Shown here in pieces: positions 24,694-33,155 of a DNA stretch of 35,372 nt. The position numbers and the translations under genes were made by a program. Origin of the DNA: Knoellia locipacati (lineage in GTDB: Bacteria; Actinomycetota; Actinomycetes; Actinomycetales; Dermatophilaceae); contig NZ_BKBA01000010.1 of assembly GCF_007992835.1 (NCBI RefSeq), positions 1 through 35,372 of the forward strand, given 5' to 3'. Numbering within the stretch: the stretch's first letter is position 1; every line of letters begins with the position of its first letter. The notes beneath the pieces are model-generated. The model was not told the origin of the DNA and made no database searches. It saw nothing but the letters and a program-made list of their open reading frames with translations.

Positions 24694-25685
24694 GGCCCCT
24701 CGTACCCGGTGCGCCTCTCGCCCTCGGTCGGCGAGGGCGTCGGCACCGACGACAGGATCGCGCTGATGACGCTCTCGGCGGTGACGTCGTTGATCCACAG
24801 CTCCGGCCGCACCGTGACGCGGTGGTCCAGCGCGGCGTGCGCGACGGCCTTGACGTCCTCGGGGGTGACGTAGTCGCGGCCGCGGACCACGGCATACGCG
24901 CGGCTGGCGAGCATGAGCGCGAGCGAGCCGCGCGGAGAGGCCCCCAGGACGAGACTCGCGTGCGAGCGGGTCGCGGCGGCGAGCCGCACGCAGTAGCGGC
25001 CCACGCTCTCGTCGACGGTGACCGTCTCGACGGCCCGCTGCATCGCGACGAACCCGGGGGCGTCGGTGATCGCCGGGACGGTCTGCGCCTCCTGTCGGCG
25101 GTCGATGCGGCGGCGCAGGACCTCCCACTCGTCGGCCGCGCCGGGGTAGCCGAACGAGACCCGCAGCAGGAACCGGTCGAGCTGCGCCTCGGGGAGGGGA
25201 TAGGTGCCTTCGTACTCGACCGGGTTGGCCGTCGCGAGGACGTGGAAGGGGCGATCGAGGGTGAACGTCTCGCCCTCGACGGTGATCTGCCCCTCCTGCA
25301 TCGCCTCGAGCAGCGCGGCCTGCGTCTTGGGAGGGGTGCGGTTGATCTCGTCGGCGAGCAGCAGCTGCGTGAACAGCGGCCCGCGGCGGAAGACGAACTC
25401 GTGCGTGCGCTGGTCGTAGATGAACGCGCCAGTGAGGTCGCTGGGCAGCAGGTCGGGCGTGAACTGCGCCCGGGCGAAGTCGATGCCGAGCGCCTGCGCG
25501 AACGACCGCGCCGCGAGCGTCTTGCCGAGGCCGGGGAAGTCCTCCATGAGGACGTGACCGCCGGAGAGCAGACCCGCGAGGACGAGCTCGAGGCTCTCGC
25601 GCTTGCCGACGACGGCCCGCTCGACGGCCGACAGGATCTGGGCGGAGAGGTCGGCGACCTCACGCAGGGTGGGGGTGTCGCTCAC
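24690..25685 (-). CDS. MoxR-family AAA+ ATPase
   Basis: The 331-residue cytoplasmic ATPase has Walker A FPGLGKT (50-56), Walker B LLLADEIN (108-115) and sensor 1 at ATANPVEYEGTYPLPEAQLD (about 150-169, the typical MoxR stretch). A C-terminal lid with SPRGSLALMLASRAYA follows. MoxR proteins act as chaperone-like ATPases together with von Willebrand A proteins, here the downstream DUF58 protein. GTG 25685 adjoins the stop of the previous gene. A CGGCATAC copy at 24890 encodes Tyr-Ala in the lid. Confidence 0.93.
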   Translation of the reverse strand: MSDTPTLREVADLSAQILSAVERAVVGKRESLELVLAGLLSGGHVLMEDFPGLGKTLAARSFAQALGIDFARAQFTPDLLPSDLTGAFIYDQRTHEFVFRRGPLFTQLLLADEINRTPPKTQAALLEAMQEGQITVEGETFTLDRPFHVLATANPVEYEGTYPLPEAQLDRFLLRVSFGYPGAADEWEVLRRRIDRRQEAQTVPAITDAPGFVAMQRAVETVTVDESVGRYCVRLAAATRSHASLVLGASPRGSLALMLASRAYAVVRGRDYVTPEDVKAVAHAALDHRVTVRPELWINDVTAESVISAILSSVPTPSPTEGERRTGYEGP

Positions 25686-26183
25686 TCAGTGCTCCTCGAG
25701 GGTGGTGATGAACGATGCGAGCTCGTCGGTGGTCACCGGGCGAGGTGTCGCGGAGGTCAGGTATGCCGTGAGCGCAGGTCCCAGCGCGGCTCGCGTGGCG
25801 TCGTCGGTCGGGGTGGGTGCCAGCCGCTGCGCGGTGAGGCTGGCCTCGGCGGCGGAGCGCACGAGCTCGCGGACGTCGGCCCGCGCCGCCTCGTCGCCGG
25901 TGAGCGCTGCGTCGATGGTGCGCGAGAGCGAGGTGACCCGTCGGTCGCTGCCACGGACGCGTTCGGGTGTGCCGCCGCTCGTCGTCCACTCGACCTCCCG
26001 GTGCGAGCGCAGCAGCCAGATCGCCAGCGCGGCGACGACGAGCAGGAGGCCCGTGGAGGCGAGGAGGAGCAGGGGTCGCTCGAGGACGGGGACCAGGCTC
26101 ACCGCGAGGCCGAGCACGGCGGCGACCGCGACGGCGGTCGCGATCTCGTTGCCGCGCACGAGGTCGGCAAGGCGCTGACTCAT
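25686..26183 (-). CDS. Small membrane protein of the MoxR-DUF58 operon
   Basis: The 165-residue protein has two membrane segments (about 14-33 and 37-58), then a basic stretch and a C-terminal helical cytoplasmic part of about 100 residues. I recognise no named family. The ATG at 26183 overlaps the stop of the DUF4129 gene by four bases, and its stop touches the MoxR start. Comparable small proteins occur between DUF4129 and MoxR genes in other actinobacteria, from memory. One CGGCATAC copy at 25761 encodes Ala-Tyr. Confidence 0.8.
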   Translation of the reverse strand: MSQRLADLVRGNEIATAVAVAAVLGLAVSLVPVLERPLLLLASTGLLLVVAALAIWLLRSHREVEWTTSGGTPERVRGSDRRVTSLSRTIDAALTGDEAARADVRELVRSAAEASLTAQRLAPTPTDDATRAALGPALTAYLTSATPRPVTTDELASFITTLEEH

Positions 26184-26881
26184 CGCCGGGTCCCGCCCAT
26201 GGCCTGCAGGGGGCGGGTGAGCTCCTCGCGCACCGTGCGCAGGGCCTCGCGGGCGGCACCCCGGTGCGCCTCGCCGATCGGGTGGACGGAGAAGCGGGCC
26301 TCACGGTAGAGCGCGGCGAGACGCTGGATGGACGGCCGGTCGACGTCGTAGCCCTCGAGCACCGCCGCGACGAGCTCGGTGGGTGTGCGCGCGAGGTCGT
26401 CGTCGATGCCGACCTCGAGGGCCGTCCGCTCGAGGGCGAGCCACGCGTTGATCACCGCCTCGCTCGAGGTGCCGCGGTCGAGCTCGGCCTCGCTCGCCCG
26501 GACGCCGGCGAGGAGCACGTCGGGCAGCACCGGCGCCTCGACGTCGTCCTTCGGGGTCACGGTGTCGCGGCGGAGGCGGCGCAGGACCGCCCGTGCCACG
26601 AGCAGCGCGACGACGAGGACGACGACGACGAGGAGGACCCGCAGGGTCCACGCCACGATCGACGCGATGAGCTCGTTGTCCTCGACACTCCTGACCCGGT
26701 CGGCGCCGGGGGTGCGCGCGTCACCGGTGTCGGGCTCGACGAGCTCCCCGAACTCGTTGTCGGTCGGTGGGCTCAGCCCCGGCGTCGTGAAGGCGGCGAT
26801 CGGGCCCGCCACCGACACCCAGGCAGCGAGCAGCAGCGCGGCCGCGGTGCCTGCCGTCCATGCCCATTCGCGTCGCCCCAT
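26180..26881 (-). CDS. DUF4129 domain-containing membrane protein
   Basis: The 233-residue protein has an N-terminal membrane segment (about 8-30), an extracytoplasmic loop, a second membrane segment (72-97), and a C-terminal cytoplasmic DUF4129 domain. That domain is recognised by AVINAWLALERTALEVGI, RTPTELVAAVL and the closing LAALYREARFSVHPIGEAH. DUF4129 domains usually accompany MoxR, DUF58 and transglutaminase-like proteins. ATG 26881 was chosen because the first membrane helix follows it. There is no ribosome-binding site at normal distance; TAGGCT ends eight bases upstream, so the operon mRNA may begin at or near the ATG. First gene of a five-gene operon. Confidence 0.85.
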   Translation of the reverse strand: MGRREWAWTAGTAAALLLAAWVSVAGPIAAFTTPGLSPPTDNEFGELVEPDTGDARTPGADRVRSVEDNELIASIVAWTLRVLLVVVVLVVALLVARAVLRRLRRDTVTPKDDVEAPVLPDVLLAGVRASEAELDRGTSSEAVINAWLALERTALEVGIDDDLARTPTELVAAVLEGYDVDRPSIQRLAALYREARFSVHPIGEAHRGAAREALRTVREELTRPLQAMGGTRR

Positions 26882-27049
26882 GTGACGTGAGCCTATGCCT
26901 CCGGGTCGCGTCCGGGACGGAGAATCCCCGCCGTCGGGGACGTGACCGGGGCCGGTGCCGAGCCGCGGGCGCACCCGCATGTGACGTGCCGGGGACACGC
27001 CGGAGAAGGGGGCTGGCGGAGTGGGGGCGGGAGCGGCGAGGATGGCGTC

Positions 27050-27739
27050 GTGGCCACCCCCTACCGACTTCGCGCCGGTGACACCGGCCCGGTCCAGCAG
27101 TCGCCGGTGACGTGCGGGTCGGCCTGCCTCACCGTCGCCCGGATGCTCGTCGACCCCGCCTTCGCGAGCTGGGTGCGGACCGGCAGCCCCAACCCGCCGG
27201 GGTCACCGGCGGGGGCGACCGAGGGTGAGCGGTTCGCGGCCTACGAGCGTGTCGTCATGCGACGCACCAACGGTCTGTTCGCGGGCCCGAGCCGGGTCAA
27301 CCTGCCTTGGCCGCGCGCCCTGGGAACTCCGCCGTGGGGAGCCAAGCGCGAGCTCGAGTACGGCGCGGCGACGACCGGCACGCTCTACGACGTGGACGCC
27401 CTCCGCCCCCTGTCGGGGGCCAGCCTGCGCACCGCCTTCGAGCGCCTCCTCGACGTCGTCGCGGAGGGTGAGCCGGGGCTGCTCTACGTCGGGAGCACGA
27501 CGCTGCCCCGCCACGTCGTGCTCGTCCTGCCCGGCGACGGGGACCGCATCCTCGACGTCTACGACCCCGGCACCGGACGCGTGGGGCACCTCCGGCGCGA
27601 CACGCTCGTCGAGCACCGCCTCGGCCTCAGCGGCTGGGACGTGCCGTGGTTCGTCGTGCAGCCGACCGGGCACCGTCGCATCCGCTCGTGGGCGACCGAG
27701 CGGTCGATGGGCGGCGTGCGGGCCCCGTCGAACGCCTGA
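27050..27739 (+). CDS. Papain-fold / C39-like putative cysteine peptidase
   Basis: The 229-residue protein has QQSPVTCGSACL (16-27), which puts a Gln five to six residues before Cys22, then His155 in LPRHVVLVLPG and Asp172 in DVYDPGTG. This Gln-Cys-His-Asp order is that of papain-like and C39-like cysteine peptidases and transglutaminases. No signal peptide is seen. The start GTG 27050 has GAGG about nine bases upstream. It diverges from the DUF4129-MoxR-DUF58 operon across 168 bases; MoxR loci often include a transglutaminase-fold gene, and this may be the local one. Catalytic activity is inference. Confidence 0.55.
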   Translation: MATPYRLRAGDTGPVQQSPVTCGSACLTVARMLVDPAFASWVRTGSPNPPGSPAGATEGERFAAYERVVMRRTNGLFAGPSRVNLPWPRALGTPPWGAKRELEYGAATTGTLYDVDALRPLSGASLRTAFERLLDVVAEGEPGLLYVGSTTLPRHVVLVLPGDGDRILDVYDPGTGRVGHLRRDTLVEHRLGLSGWDVPWFVVQPTGHRRIRSWATERSMGGVRAPSNA

Positions 27740-27792
27740 CCCTCCCGGGGCGCGGCAGAGCGAAGGCGAGGAGCAGCCTCGGGCCGGTCAGG
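27735..27792. terminator. Weak hairpin between converging genes
   Basis: CCTGACC (27735-27741) pairs with GGTCAGG (27786-27792), enclosing a second small stem, CGAGG (27767-27771) with CCTCG (27777-27781). It overlaps the stop codon of the peptidase-like gene and lies before the valS stop. Confidence 0.4.
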
Positions 27793-27813
27793 GCGTCGTC
27801 GGTGTCCCCGAGG

Positions 27814-30465
27814 TCACTGCTGGGGCTTGGGCTTCTCCACCGGGATGAGCTCGACGTCGCTCGCGCCCCAGGCGTCGGCCGGGACGAGGTCGAGCGAGCC
27901 GGTGATCTTGCCCGCGGCGCGCAGGTCGTCCTCGCCCGCGCGGACGTGTGCGAGCAGGTGCTCGGGACCGCCGAGGGTGATCCGTGCGACCTCGGCCCGC
28001 ATCGACAGCTTGGCCTCGGACTTGCTCTTGCGGACCGTCGCGAGGGCCGAGCCGACGGCACCGAGCATGCCGGGGTCGACGCCGTCGTCGGCGGCGGCGA
28101 CCTCGTCGGACGTCGGCCACGACGTCACGTGGACGGAGCCGTCGTGCCACCACGACCACGCCTCCTCGGTGACGTAGGGCAGGAACGGCGCGAGCAGCCG
28201 GAGCACGACGTCGAGCGCGATCCGCAGCGTCGCGCGGGCGGACGCCGCCTCGGCGTCACCCTGCGAGCCGTAGGCGCGGTCCTTGACGAGCTCGAGGTAG
28301 TCGTCGCAGAACGTCCAGAAGAACGTCTCGGTGACCTCGAGCGAGCGGGTGTAGTCCCACGACTCGAAACCGGCGGTGGCCTTCTCGACGACCTCGCGCA
28401 GACCGGCGAGCAGCGCCCGGTCGAGCGGGTTGGTCACCTGCGCGGCCAGGTCGCCGTCCACCTCACCGAACGAGAGCGCGAACTTCGAGGCGTTGAGGAC
28501 CTTGATCGCCAGGCGGCGGCCGACCTTCATCTGGCCCACGTCGTAGGCGGCGTCGGTGCCGAGGCGACCCGAGGCCGCCCAGTAGCGCACGGCGTCGGCG
28601 GAGTGCTCGCGCAGGACGTCCTCGGGCGTGACGACGTTGCCCTTGGACTTGCTCATCTTCTTGCGGTCGGGGTCGAGGATCCAGCCGCTGATCGCCGCGT
28701 TGGTCCACGGCACCGTGCCGTGCTCGAAGTAGGCGCGCACGACCGTCGCGAAGAGCCAGGTGCGGATGATGTCGTGGCCCTGCGGACGCACGTCCATCGG
28801 GAAGACCTTGTCGAAGACGGGGTCGGTCGTCACCGAGCCGGACTCGTCGACGCTGCGCCAGCCCGCGGCGATCTGCGGCGAGAGCGACGAGGTCGCCCAG
28901 GTGTCGAGCACGTCGGGGTCGCCGGTGAAACCGCCGGCCTGGCCGCGCTGCGACTCGTCGTAGCCCTGGGGCGCCTGCGACACGGGGTCGATCGGCAGCG
29001 ACTCCTCGGTCGGCACGATGGGGGAGTCCCACACCGGCTCGCCGTCGGCGTCGAGGGGGTACCAGACCGGGATCGGCACACCGAAGAAGCGCTGGCGCGA
29101 CACGAGCCAGTCGCCGTTGAGGCCGGCCACCCAGTTGGCGTAGCGGGCCTGCATGAACGACGGGTGGAAGTCGATGGACTGGCCCTGCCCGATGAGCTTG
29201 CCGTTGAGGTCGGCGTCGCGGCCGCCGTTGCGGATGTACCACTGGCGCGAGGTGACGATCTCGAGCGGCTTCTCGCCACGCTCGTAGAAGTTGGCTTTGC
29301 GCTGGGTCGCCTTGGGCTCGCCGTCGAGGTCCCCGGTCTCGCGCAGCGCGGCGACGACGAGCTCGCGTGCCGAGTGCACGGTCTTGCCGGCGAGCTCGCC
29401 GAACAGCTCGGCGCCCGGTCCGCCGGCGATCCACTCCGGCGTCTCGGCCTGGATCCGTCCCTGGCGGGTGATGACCGACCGGGTCGGCAGCTGGAGCTCG
29501 CGCCACCAGATGACGTCGGTGAGGTCACCGAAGGTGCAGCACATGGCGATACCGGCGCCCTTGTCCATCTCGGCCATCGGGTGCGCCACCACTGGCACCT
29601 CGACCCCGAACAACGGTGACGTGACCGTGGAGCCGAACAGGCCGGCATACCGCTCGTCGTCCGGGTGGGCGATGAGAGCGACGACCGACGGGATGAGCTC
29701 GGGACGCGTCGTCTCGATGTGGATGGGTCCGTCGGCGCCGTGGAACGCGACGCGGTGGTAGGCGCCGGGGTAGTCGCGCGCCTCGAGCTCGGCCTGGGCG
29801 ACGGCCGTCTGGAAGGTGACGTCCCACAGCCCGGGGGCCTCGGCCTGGTAGGCCTCGCCGCGGGCGAGGTTGCGCAGGAACGCCTGCTGCGCCGTCGCGC
29901 GGGAGTGGTCGTCGATGGTGCGGTAGGAGATGTCCCAGTCGAAGGACTGGCCGAGCCGGCGGAAGAGCGACTCGAACGCCTTCTCGTCCTCGACGGTCAG
30001 CTCGTCGCAGAGCTCGATGAAGTTCTGGCGCGAGATCGGCATCGCGTCGCCCGCGCGCAGGCTCTTGGCGTCGCCCCGGTGCGGCGGCTCGAACGTCGGG
30101 TCGTGGGGCAGCGAGGCGTCGCCGCGCACGCCGTAGTAGTTCTGGACGCGCTTCTCGGTGGGCAGGCCGTTGTCGTCCCAGCCGATCGGGTAGAAGACGT
30201 TGAAGCCGGCCATCCGCTTGTAGCGCGCCATGCAGTCGGTGTGCGTGTACGAGAACACGTGACCCATGTGCAGGCTGCCCGACGCGGTCGGCGGGGGAGT
30301 GTCGATCGAGAAGACCGCCGAGCGCGGCCCGGCGAGCGCCGCGTCACGGTCGAACGTGTAGGTCTGCTGCTCCGCCCATACCTGTCCCCACTTGTCCTCG
30401 AGGCCGTCCAGCGAGGGGCGCTCCGGAATCGTGGCAGCGCGAGACGAGGTGAGGTCAGCAGACAT
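27814..30465 (-). CDS. valS: Valine--tRNA ligase
   Basis: The 883-residue class I synthetase charges tRNA-Val. It has the HIGH-type motif SGSLHMGH (62-69), WDDNGLPTEKRVQNYYG near 97-113 and the KMSKS motif at 603-607. The editing domain lies in between (around ETTRPELIPSVVALIAHPDD) and an anticodon-binding domain follows. The GLPTE/NYYGVRGD form is the one found in many actinobacteria and archaea rather than the E. coli form. The tail ends at EKPKPQQ, without the long coiled coil of E. coli ValS. ATG 30465 is preceded by GGGAG. One CGGCATAC copy at 29643 encodes Tyr-Ala. Confidence 0.96.
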   Translation of the reverse strand: MSADLTSSRAATIPERPSLDGLEDKWGQVWAEQQTYTFDRDAALAGPRSAVFSIDTPPPTASGSLHMGHVFSYTHTDCMARYKRMAGFNVFYPIGWDDNGLPTEKRVQNYYGVRGDASLPHDPTFEPPHRGDAKSLRAGDAMPISRQNFIELCDELTVEDEKAFESLFRRLGQSFDWDISYRTIDDHSRATAQQAFLRNLARGEAYQAEAPGLWDVTFQTAVAQAELEARDYPGAYHRVAFHGADGPIHIETTRPELIPSVVALIAHPDDERYAGLFGSTVTSPLFGVEVPVVAHPMAEMDKGAGIAMCCTFGDLTDVIWWRELQLPTRSVITRQGRIQAETPEWIAGGPGAELFGELAGKTVHSARELVVAALRETGDLDGEPKATQRKANFYERGEKPLEIVTSRQWYIRNGGRDADLNGKLIGQGQSIDFHPSFMQARYANWVAGLNGDWLVSRQRFFGVPIPVWYPLDADGEPVWDSPIVPTEESLPIDPVSQAPQGYDESQRGQAGGFTGDPDVLDTWATSSLSPQIAAGWRSVDESGSVTTDPVFDKVFPMDVRPQGHDIIRTWLFATVVRAYFEHGTVPWTNAAISGWILDPDRKKMSKSKGNVVTPEDVLREHSADAVRYWAASGRLGTDAAYDVGQMKVGRRLAIKVLNASKFALSFGEVDGDLAAQVTNPLDRALLAGLREVVEKATAGFESWDYTRSLEVTETFFWTFCDDYLELVKDRAYGSQGDAEAASARATLRIALDVVLRLLAPFLPYVTEEAWSWWHDGSVHVTSWPTSDEVAAADDGVDPGMLGAVGSALATVRKSKSEAKLSMRAEVARITLGGPEHLLAHVRAGEDDLRAAGKITGSLDLVPADAWGASDVELIPVEKPKPQQ

Positions 30466-30520
30466 GAGCGGAATTCTCCCAGAACCTCACCTGTGCTCCC
30501 AACCGGGTTCCTCGGCCGCG

Positions 30521-30528
30521 GTATGCCG
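30521..30528. repeat. Intergenic copy of the GTATGCCG octamer upstream of valS
   Basis: This unpaired copy lies in the 134-base gap between the mycP stop and the valS start. It is flanked by CCGCG and GGCC, which allow a weak GGCCG/CGGCC hairpin. Confidence 0.65.
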
Positions 30529-30599
30529 GCCCACCCAGAGCGTGGGACCCGCGCCCCCCGACCGCTGCCCGTGCGCCGTCGCGCGTGAGCGCGGACGTC

Positions 30600-31811
30600 T
30601 CAGGACCGTTGCGGTTGGCGCAGCATCCGGGCCATGCCGAGCCCGAGGACGGCCGCGCCGACACCGAGGAGGAGCCAGAGGACGGCGTTGCGGTCGGGTG
30701 CTCGCGGGTCCGGCGCCGGGGTGAGGTCGATGGTCGACACCGCGGGTGGGGGCGTCGGCCGGGCCACGCCACCGGGTGCCACCGGGCCGGCGACGGTGTC
30801 GTCGAGGACGGCGGTCATCGCCTCGTAGGGCTGGACGACCCCCCAGCCGGCGGCGTCGTTGCGCACGGTCCGGGACCCGCGGGACGCGGTCGCCTCGAGC
30901 CGGTGGGCGATGACGGCGGCCGAGGCCTGGGGGAACTTCTGTCGCAGGAGCGCCGCGGCCCCGGCGACGTAGGCGGTGGCATAGCTGCTCGACTGCTGCT
31001 CCTGCGAGAAGACGCAGTCGCCCCACGAGCGGAACGTGGAGATGACGTTGTCGCCCGGGGCCGACAGGTCGACCTGGGGCCCGCGGATGGAGTTGGCGGT
31101 GACGACGTCGGCGCCGTTGGTGGCGGCGACCCCGATCACTCCCGGGTAGGCGGCGGGGTAGCGCAGCCCGTCCTTGGCGTCGGCCGCCTGCTCGCGGTTG
31201 CCCCCGGACGCGACGACGATGACACCGGCCTTGACGGCGGCAGCGACGGCGCCGCGGACGTCGGCGCGGTTCGCGGTCGTCGAGAGGGAGAGGTTGATGA
31301 CGTCGGCGCCGGCGGCCACCGCGTAGGCGATGCCCGGCGCCAGGTTGGCCGAGCGCTGCTGCTCCTCGTCGCCGCCGTCCTGCCCGCCCGTGATCTTGAC
31401 GGGGAGGATCGTCGCCGCGGGGGCGATGCCGACCACGCCGGACTTCTCGCCGATGTCGCGCGCGGCGATGACGCCCGCGATCGCCGTGCCGTGACCGGAC
31501 TCGTCGGTCGTGGCGGCGCCACCGACGAAGCTCTTGCCGGGCAGGACCGAACCCCGGGGGAAGTGGATGTTGTTGGCGGCGACCCCGGAGTCGACGACGG
31601 CCACGACCACGCCGGTGCCGGTGGACAGCGACCACGCGGTCGGGGCGCCGAGCCGGGCGACGGCCGGCGGCGCCTGCTGGACGAACCGGGTGACGCCCTC
31701 GGTGCACTCACGGGCCTCGGCCCGCGCCGACGGCGCAGCGACGGGTGCGACGAGGCTGCTCGCGACGAGGGCCAGCGCCCCCGTGGCGGTCACGACGCGG
31801 TGGTGCCTCAC
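30600..31811 (-). CDS. mycP: Mycosin, subtilisin-like serine protease of type VII secretion
   Basis: The 403-residue precursor has a signal peptide (hydrophobic 8-28), a subtilase domain with Asp74 (VVAVVDSG), His107 (SGHGTA) and Ser276, and oxyanion Asn205 (ASGGN). A Pro-rich linker (about 345-375) and a C-terminal membrane helix (about 378-398) follow. Mycosins are membrane-anchored in the periplasm and stabilise ESX membrane complexes. The serine motif is SSSYATAYVAG, while most subtilases have GTS before the alanine-rich helix; the Ser is kept but Gly-Thr is replaced by Ser-Ser. GTG 31811 overlaps the eccB stop by four bases. Confidence 0.93.
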   Translation of the reverse strand: MRHHRVVTATGALALVASSLVAPVAAPSARAEARECTEGVTRFVQQAPPAVARLGAPTAWSLSTGTGVVVAVVDSGVAANNIHFPRGSVLPGKSFVGGAATTDESGHGTAIAGVIAARDIGEKSGVVGIAPAATILPVKITGGQDGGDEEQQRSANLAPGIAYAVAAGADVINLSLSTTANRADVRGAVAAAVKAGVIVVASGGNREQAADAKDGLRYPAAYPGVIGVAATNGADVVTANSIRGPQVDLSAPGDNVISTFRSWGDCVFSQEQQSSSYATAYVAGAAALLRQKFPQASAAVIAHRLEATASRGSRTVRNDAAGWGVVQPYEAMTAVLDDTVAGPVAPGGVARPTPPPAVSTIDLTPAPDPRAPDRNAVLWLLLGVGAAVLGLGMARMLRQPQRS

Positions 31812-33148
31812 GACGCGGCGGCCACGGTGGTCTGGGCGGCCTCGACACTGAGCTCGGGTCCGGTGCGGAAGAGCTCGGACCAGGCCTGGGGCACGGGCGC
31901 GACGTCCTCGGGTCGGTAGCCGAGCCGCTGCAGCAGGTCGGGGGTCGAGCCGTCGATGGCGTAGGACGTGCCGGTCTGGTCGATGGCGAGCAGCGGTCCG
32001 GCGCTCAGCGACCCGGCACCCACGGCGCGGACCAGGGCCCCGGTGCCGAGGTCGACGGTCGTCTTGGTCCCGCTCGCCTGGGGGCGCACCGACGTCGACG
32101 TGGAGAGGTCGACCTTGGGCTGGTTGCCGCGCGACGTCGTGAGCGCGGCGCAGGGGGCCTCTGCGACGGGTGAGGGCAGGGACGTCGGCCACGCCGGGGG
32201 AGCCACGCGCTGCGGGCCAACCTTGAGCTGGGTGACCTGGGCCGGGGTGACCGGGAGGTCCTCGGTCGTGCTGCCCGAGCCGATCCGGTAGAGGGCGTGC
32301 GCCAGGTCGGGCAGCGGCTCGAGCTCACCGGCGGAGTTGACGAGGTAGCGACGTGCGGCCTGTCCGCTGTTGGCGACGGCGAGCACGGAGCCGACGGTGG
32401 CGCCGGGCGGGAGGCCGGGTGCGGGCTTGCCGAAGGTGGGCAGGCGCAGCGGCTCGAGGGCCGGGCCGAGCGCGAAGAGGTTGGTCCACACGGCCGGGGC
32501 GGCCTGCGGGGGCCTGCCGTCGAGACCGAGGGCGAGCGTCACGGCGGAGAGGTTGGCCGCCGCGACGGGGTAGCGCATCCCGCCGGCGATGACGAAGGTC
32601 TCCTTGCCGGTGGTGACCACGCTCGCCTCGTCGACCGCGGGAGCGCTCTTGGCCGAGGCGCCGACGGCGGTCGTCACCCCACCCTCGGTGCCGAGGCACG
32701 ACACCCAGCCGCTGTTGGTCAGGGCGTCGGGGGGCGTGAGCGAGTCGGGCGCGCCGAGGATGCCGATGGTGGAGCCACGTTTCTGCTTGGCCAGCTTGTC
32801 GTCGGCGACGGTGATGACCTCGAAGCTGTTGGCCGGGATGAGCAGCCGGGCGCTCGTCGTGTTGAGGACGGGGTGCAGCGTCTCCTTGATGGAGATGTAG
32901 CGCGCGCCGCTGGTCTTGGCGATGACGAGCTTGTTGTCGCCCCAGTTCTGCGGCAGCGACCCCTTGAGCCACCCGAAGGCCATGCTGCCGATGACGAGGA
33001 CGACGGTGAGCGCGAGACCGCCGATGACGGCCTTCATGGGTCGGTGCGGCTCGACCTCGCGGCCGCCGGGGCTGCCGCTGACGAAGGCCGTGGTGAGTCG
33101 GCGCTTGCTGAACGACTGGGCCTCGACGAGGTCCTTCTTGGTGGCCAT
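31808..33148 (-). CDS. eccB: Type VII secretion protein EccB
   Basis: The 446-residue protein starts MATKKDLVEAQSFSKRRL, the conserved EccB N-terminus. One membrane helix (39-59) follows and then a large periplasmic domain. That domain contains the repeated hexapeptide-like segments and GWVSCLGTEGGVT expected of EccB, including a Cys pair (in SCLG and in EAPCAAL). EccB is a structural part of the ESX core complex. ATG 33148 lies seven bases after the eccD stop. The frame is open further upstream, but that would run through eccD. Confidence 0.94.
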   Translation of the reverse strand: MATKKDLVEAQSFSKRRLTTAFVSGSPGGREVEPHRPMKAVIGGLALTVVLVIGSMAFGWLKGSLPQNWGDNKLVIAKTSGARYISIKETLHPVLNTTSARLLIPANSFEVITVADDKLAKQKRGSTIGILGAPDSLTPPDALTNSGWVSCLGTEGGVTTAVGASAKSAPAVDEASVVTTGKETFVIAGGMRYPVAAANLSAVTLALGLDGRPPQAAPAVWTNLFALGPALEPLRLPTFGKPAPGLPPGATVGSVLAVANSGQAARRYLVNSAGELEPLPDLAHALYRIGSGSTTEDLPVTPAQVTQLKVGPQRVAPPAWPTSLPSPVAEAPCAALTTSRGNQPKVDLSTSTSVRPQASGTKTTVDLGTGALVRAVGAGSLSAGPLLAIDQTGTSYAIDGSTPDLLQRLGYRPEDVAPVPQAWSELFRTGPELSVEAAQTTVAAAS

Positions 33149-33155
33149 CGGGCGC

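Noticed and set aside
24435-26309. A 624-codon plus-strand open frame opposite the MoxR operon
   Set aside because: It is the mirror of overlapping real genes with AAA+ and DUF58 motifs; the composition is typical of GC-driven shadow frames.
30505-30540. A possible T-box upstream of valS, because ACCGCGG occurs on the minus strand
   Set aside because: The TGG before it, the specifier loop and the antiterminator stem are missing; the match comes from an octamer copy next to CGCGG.
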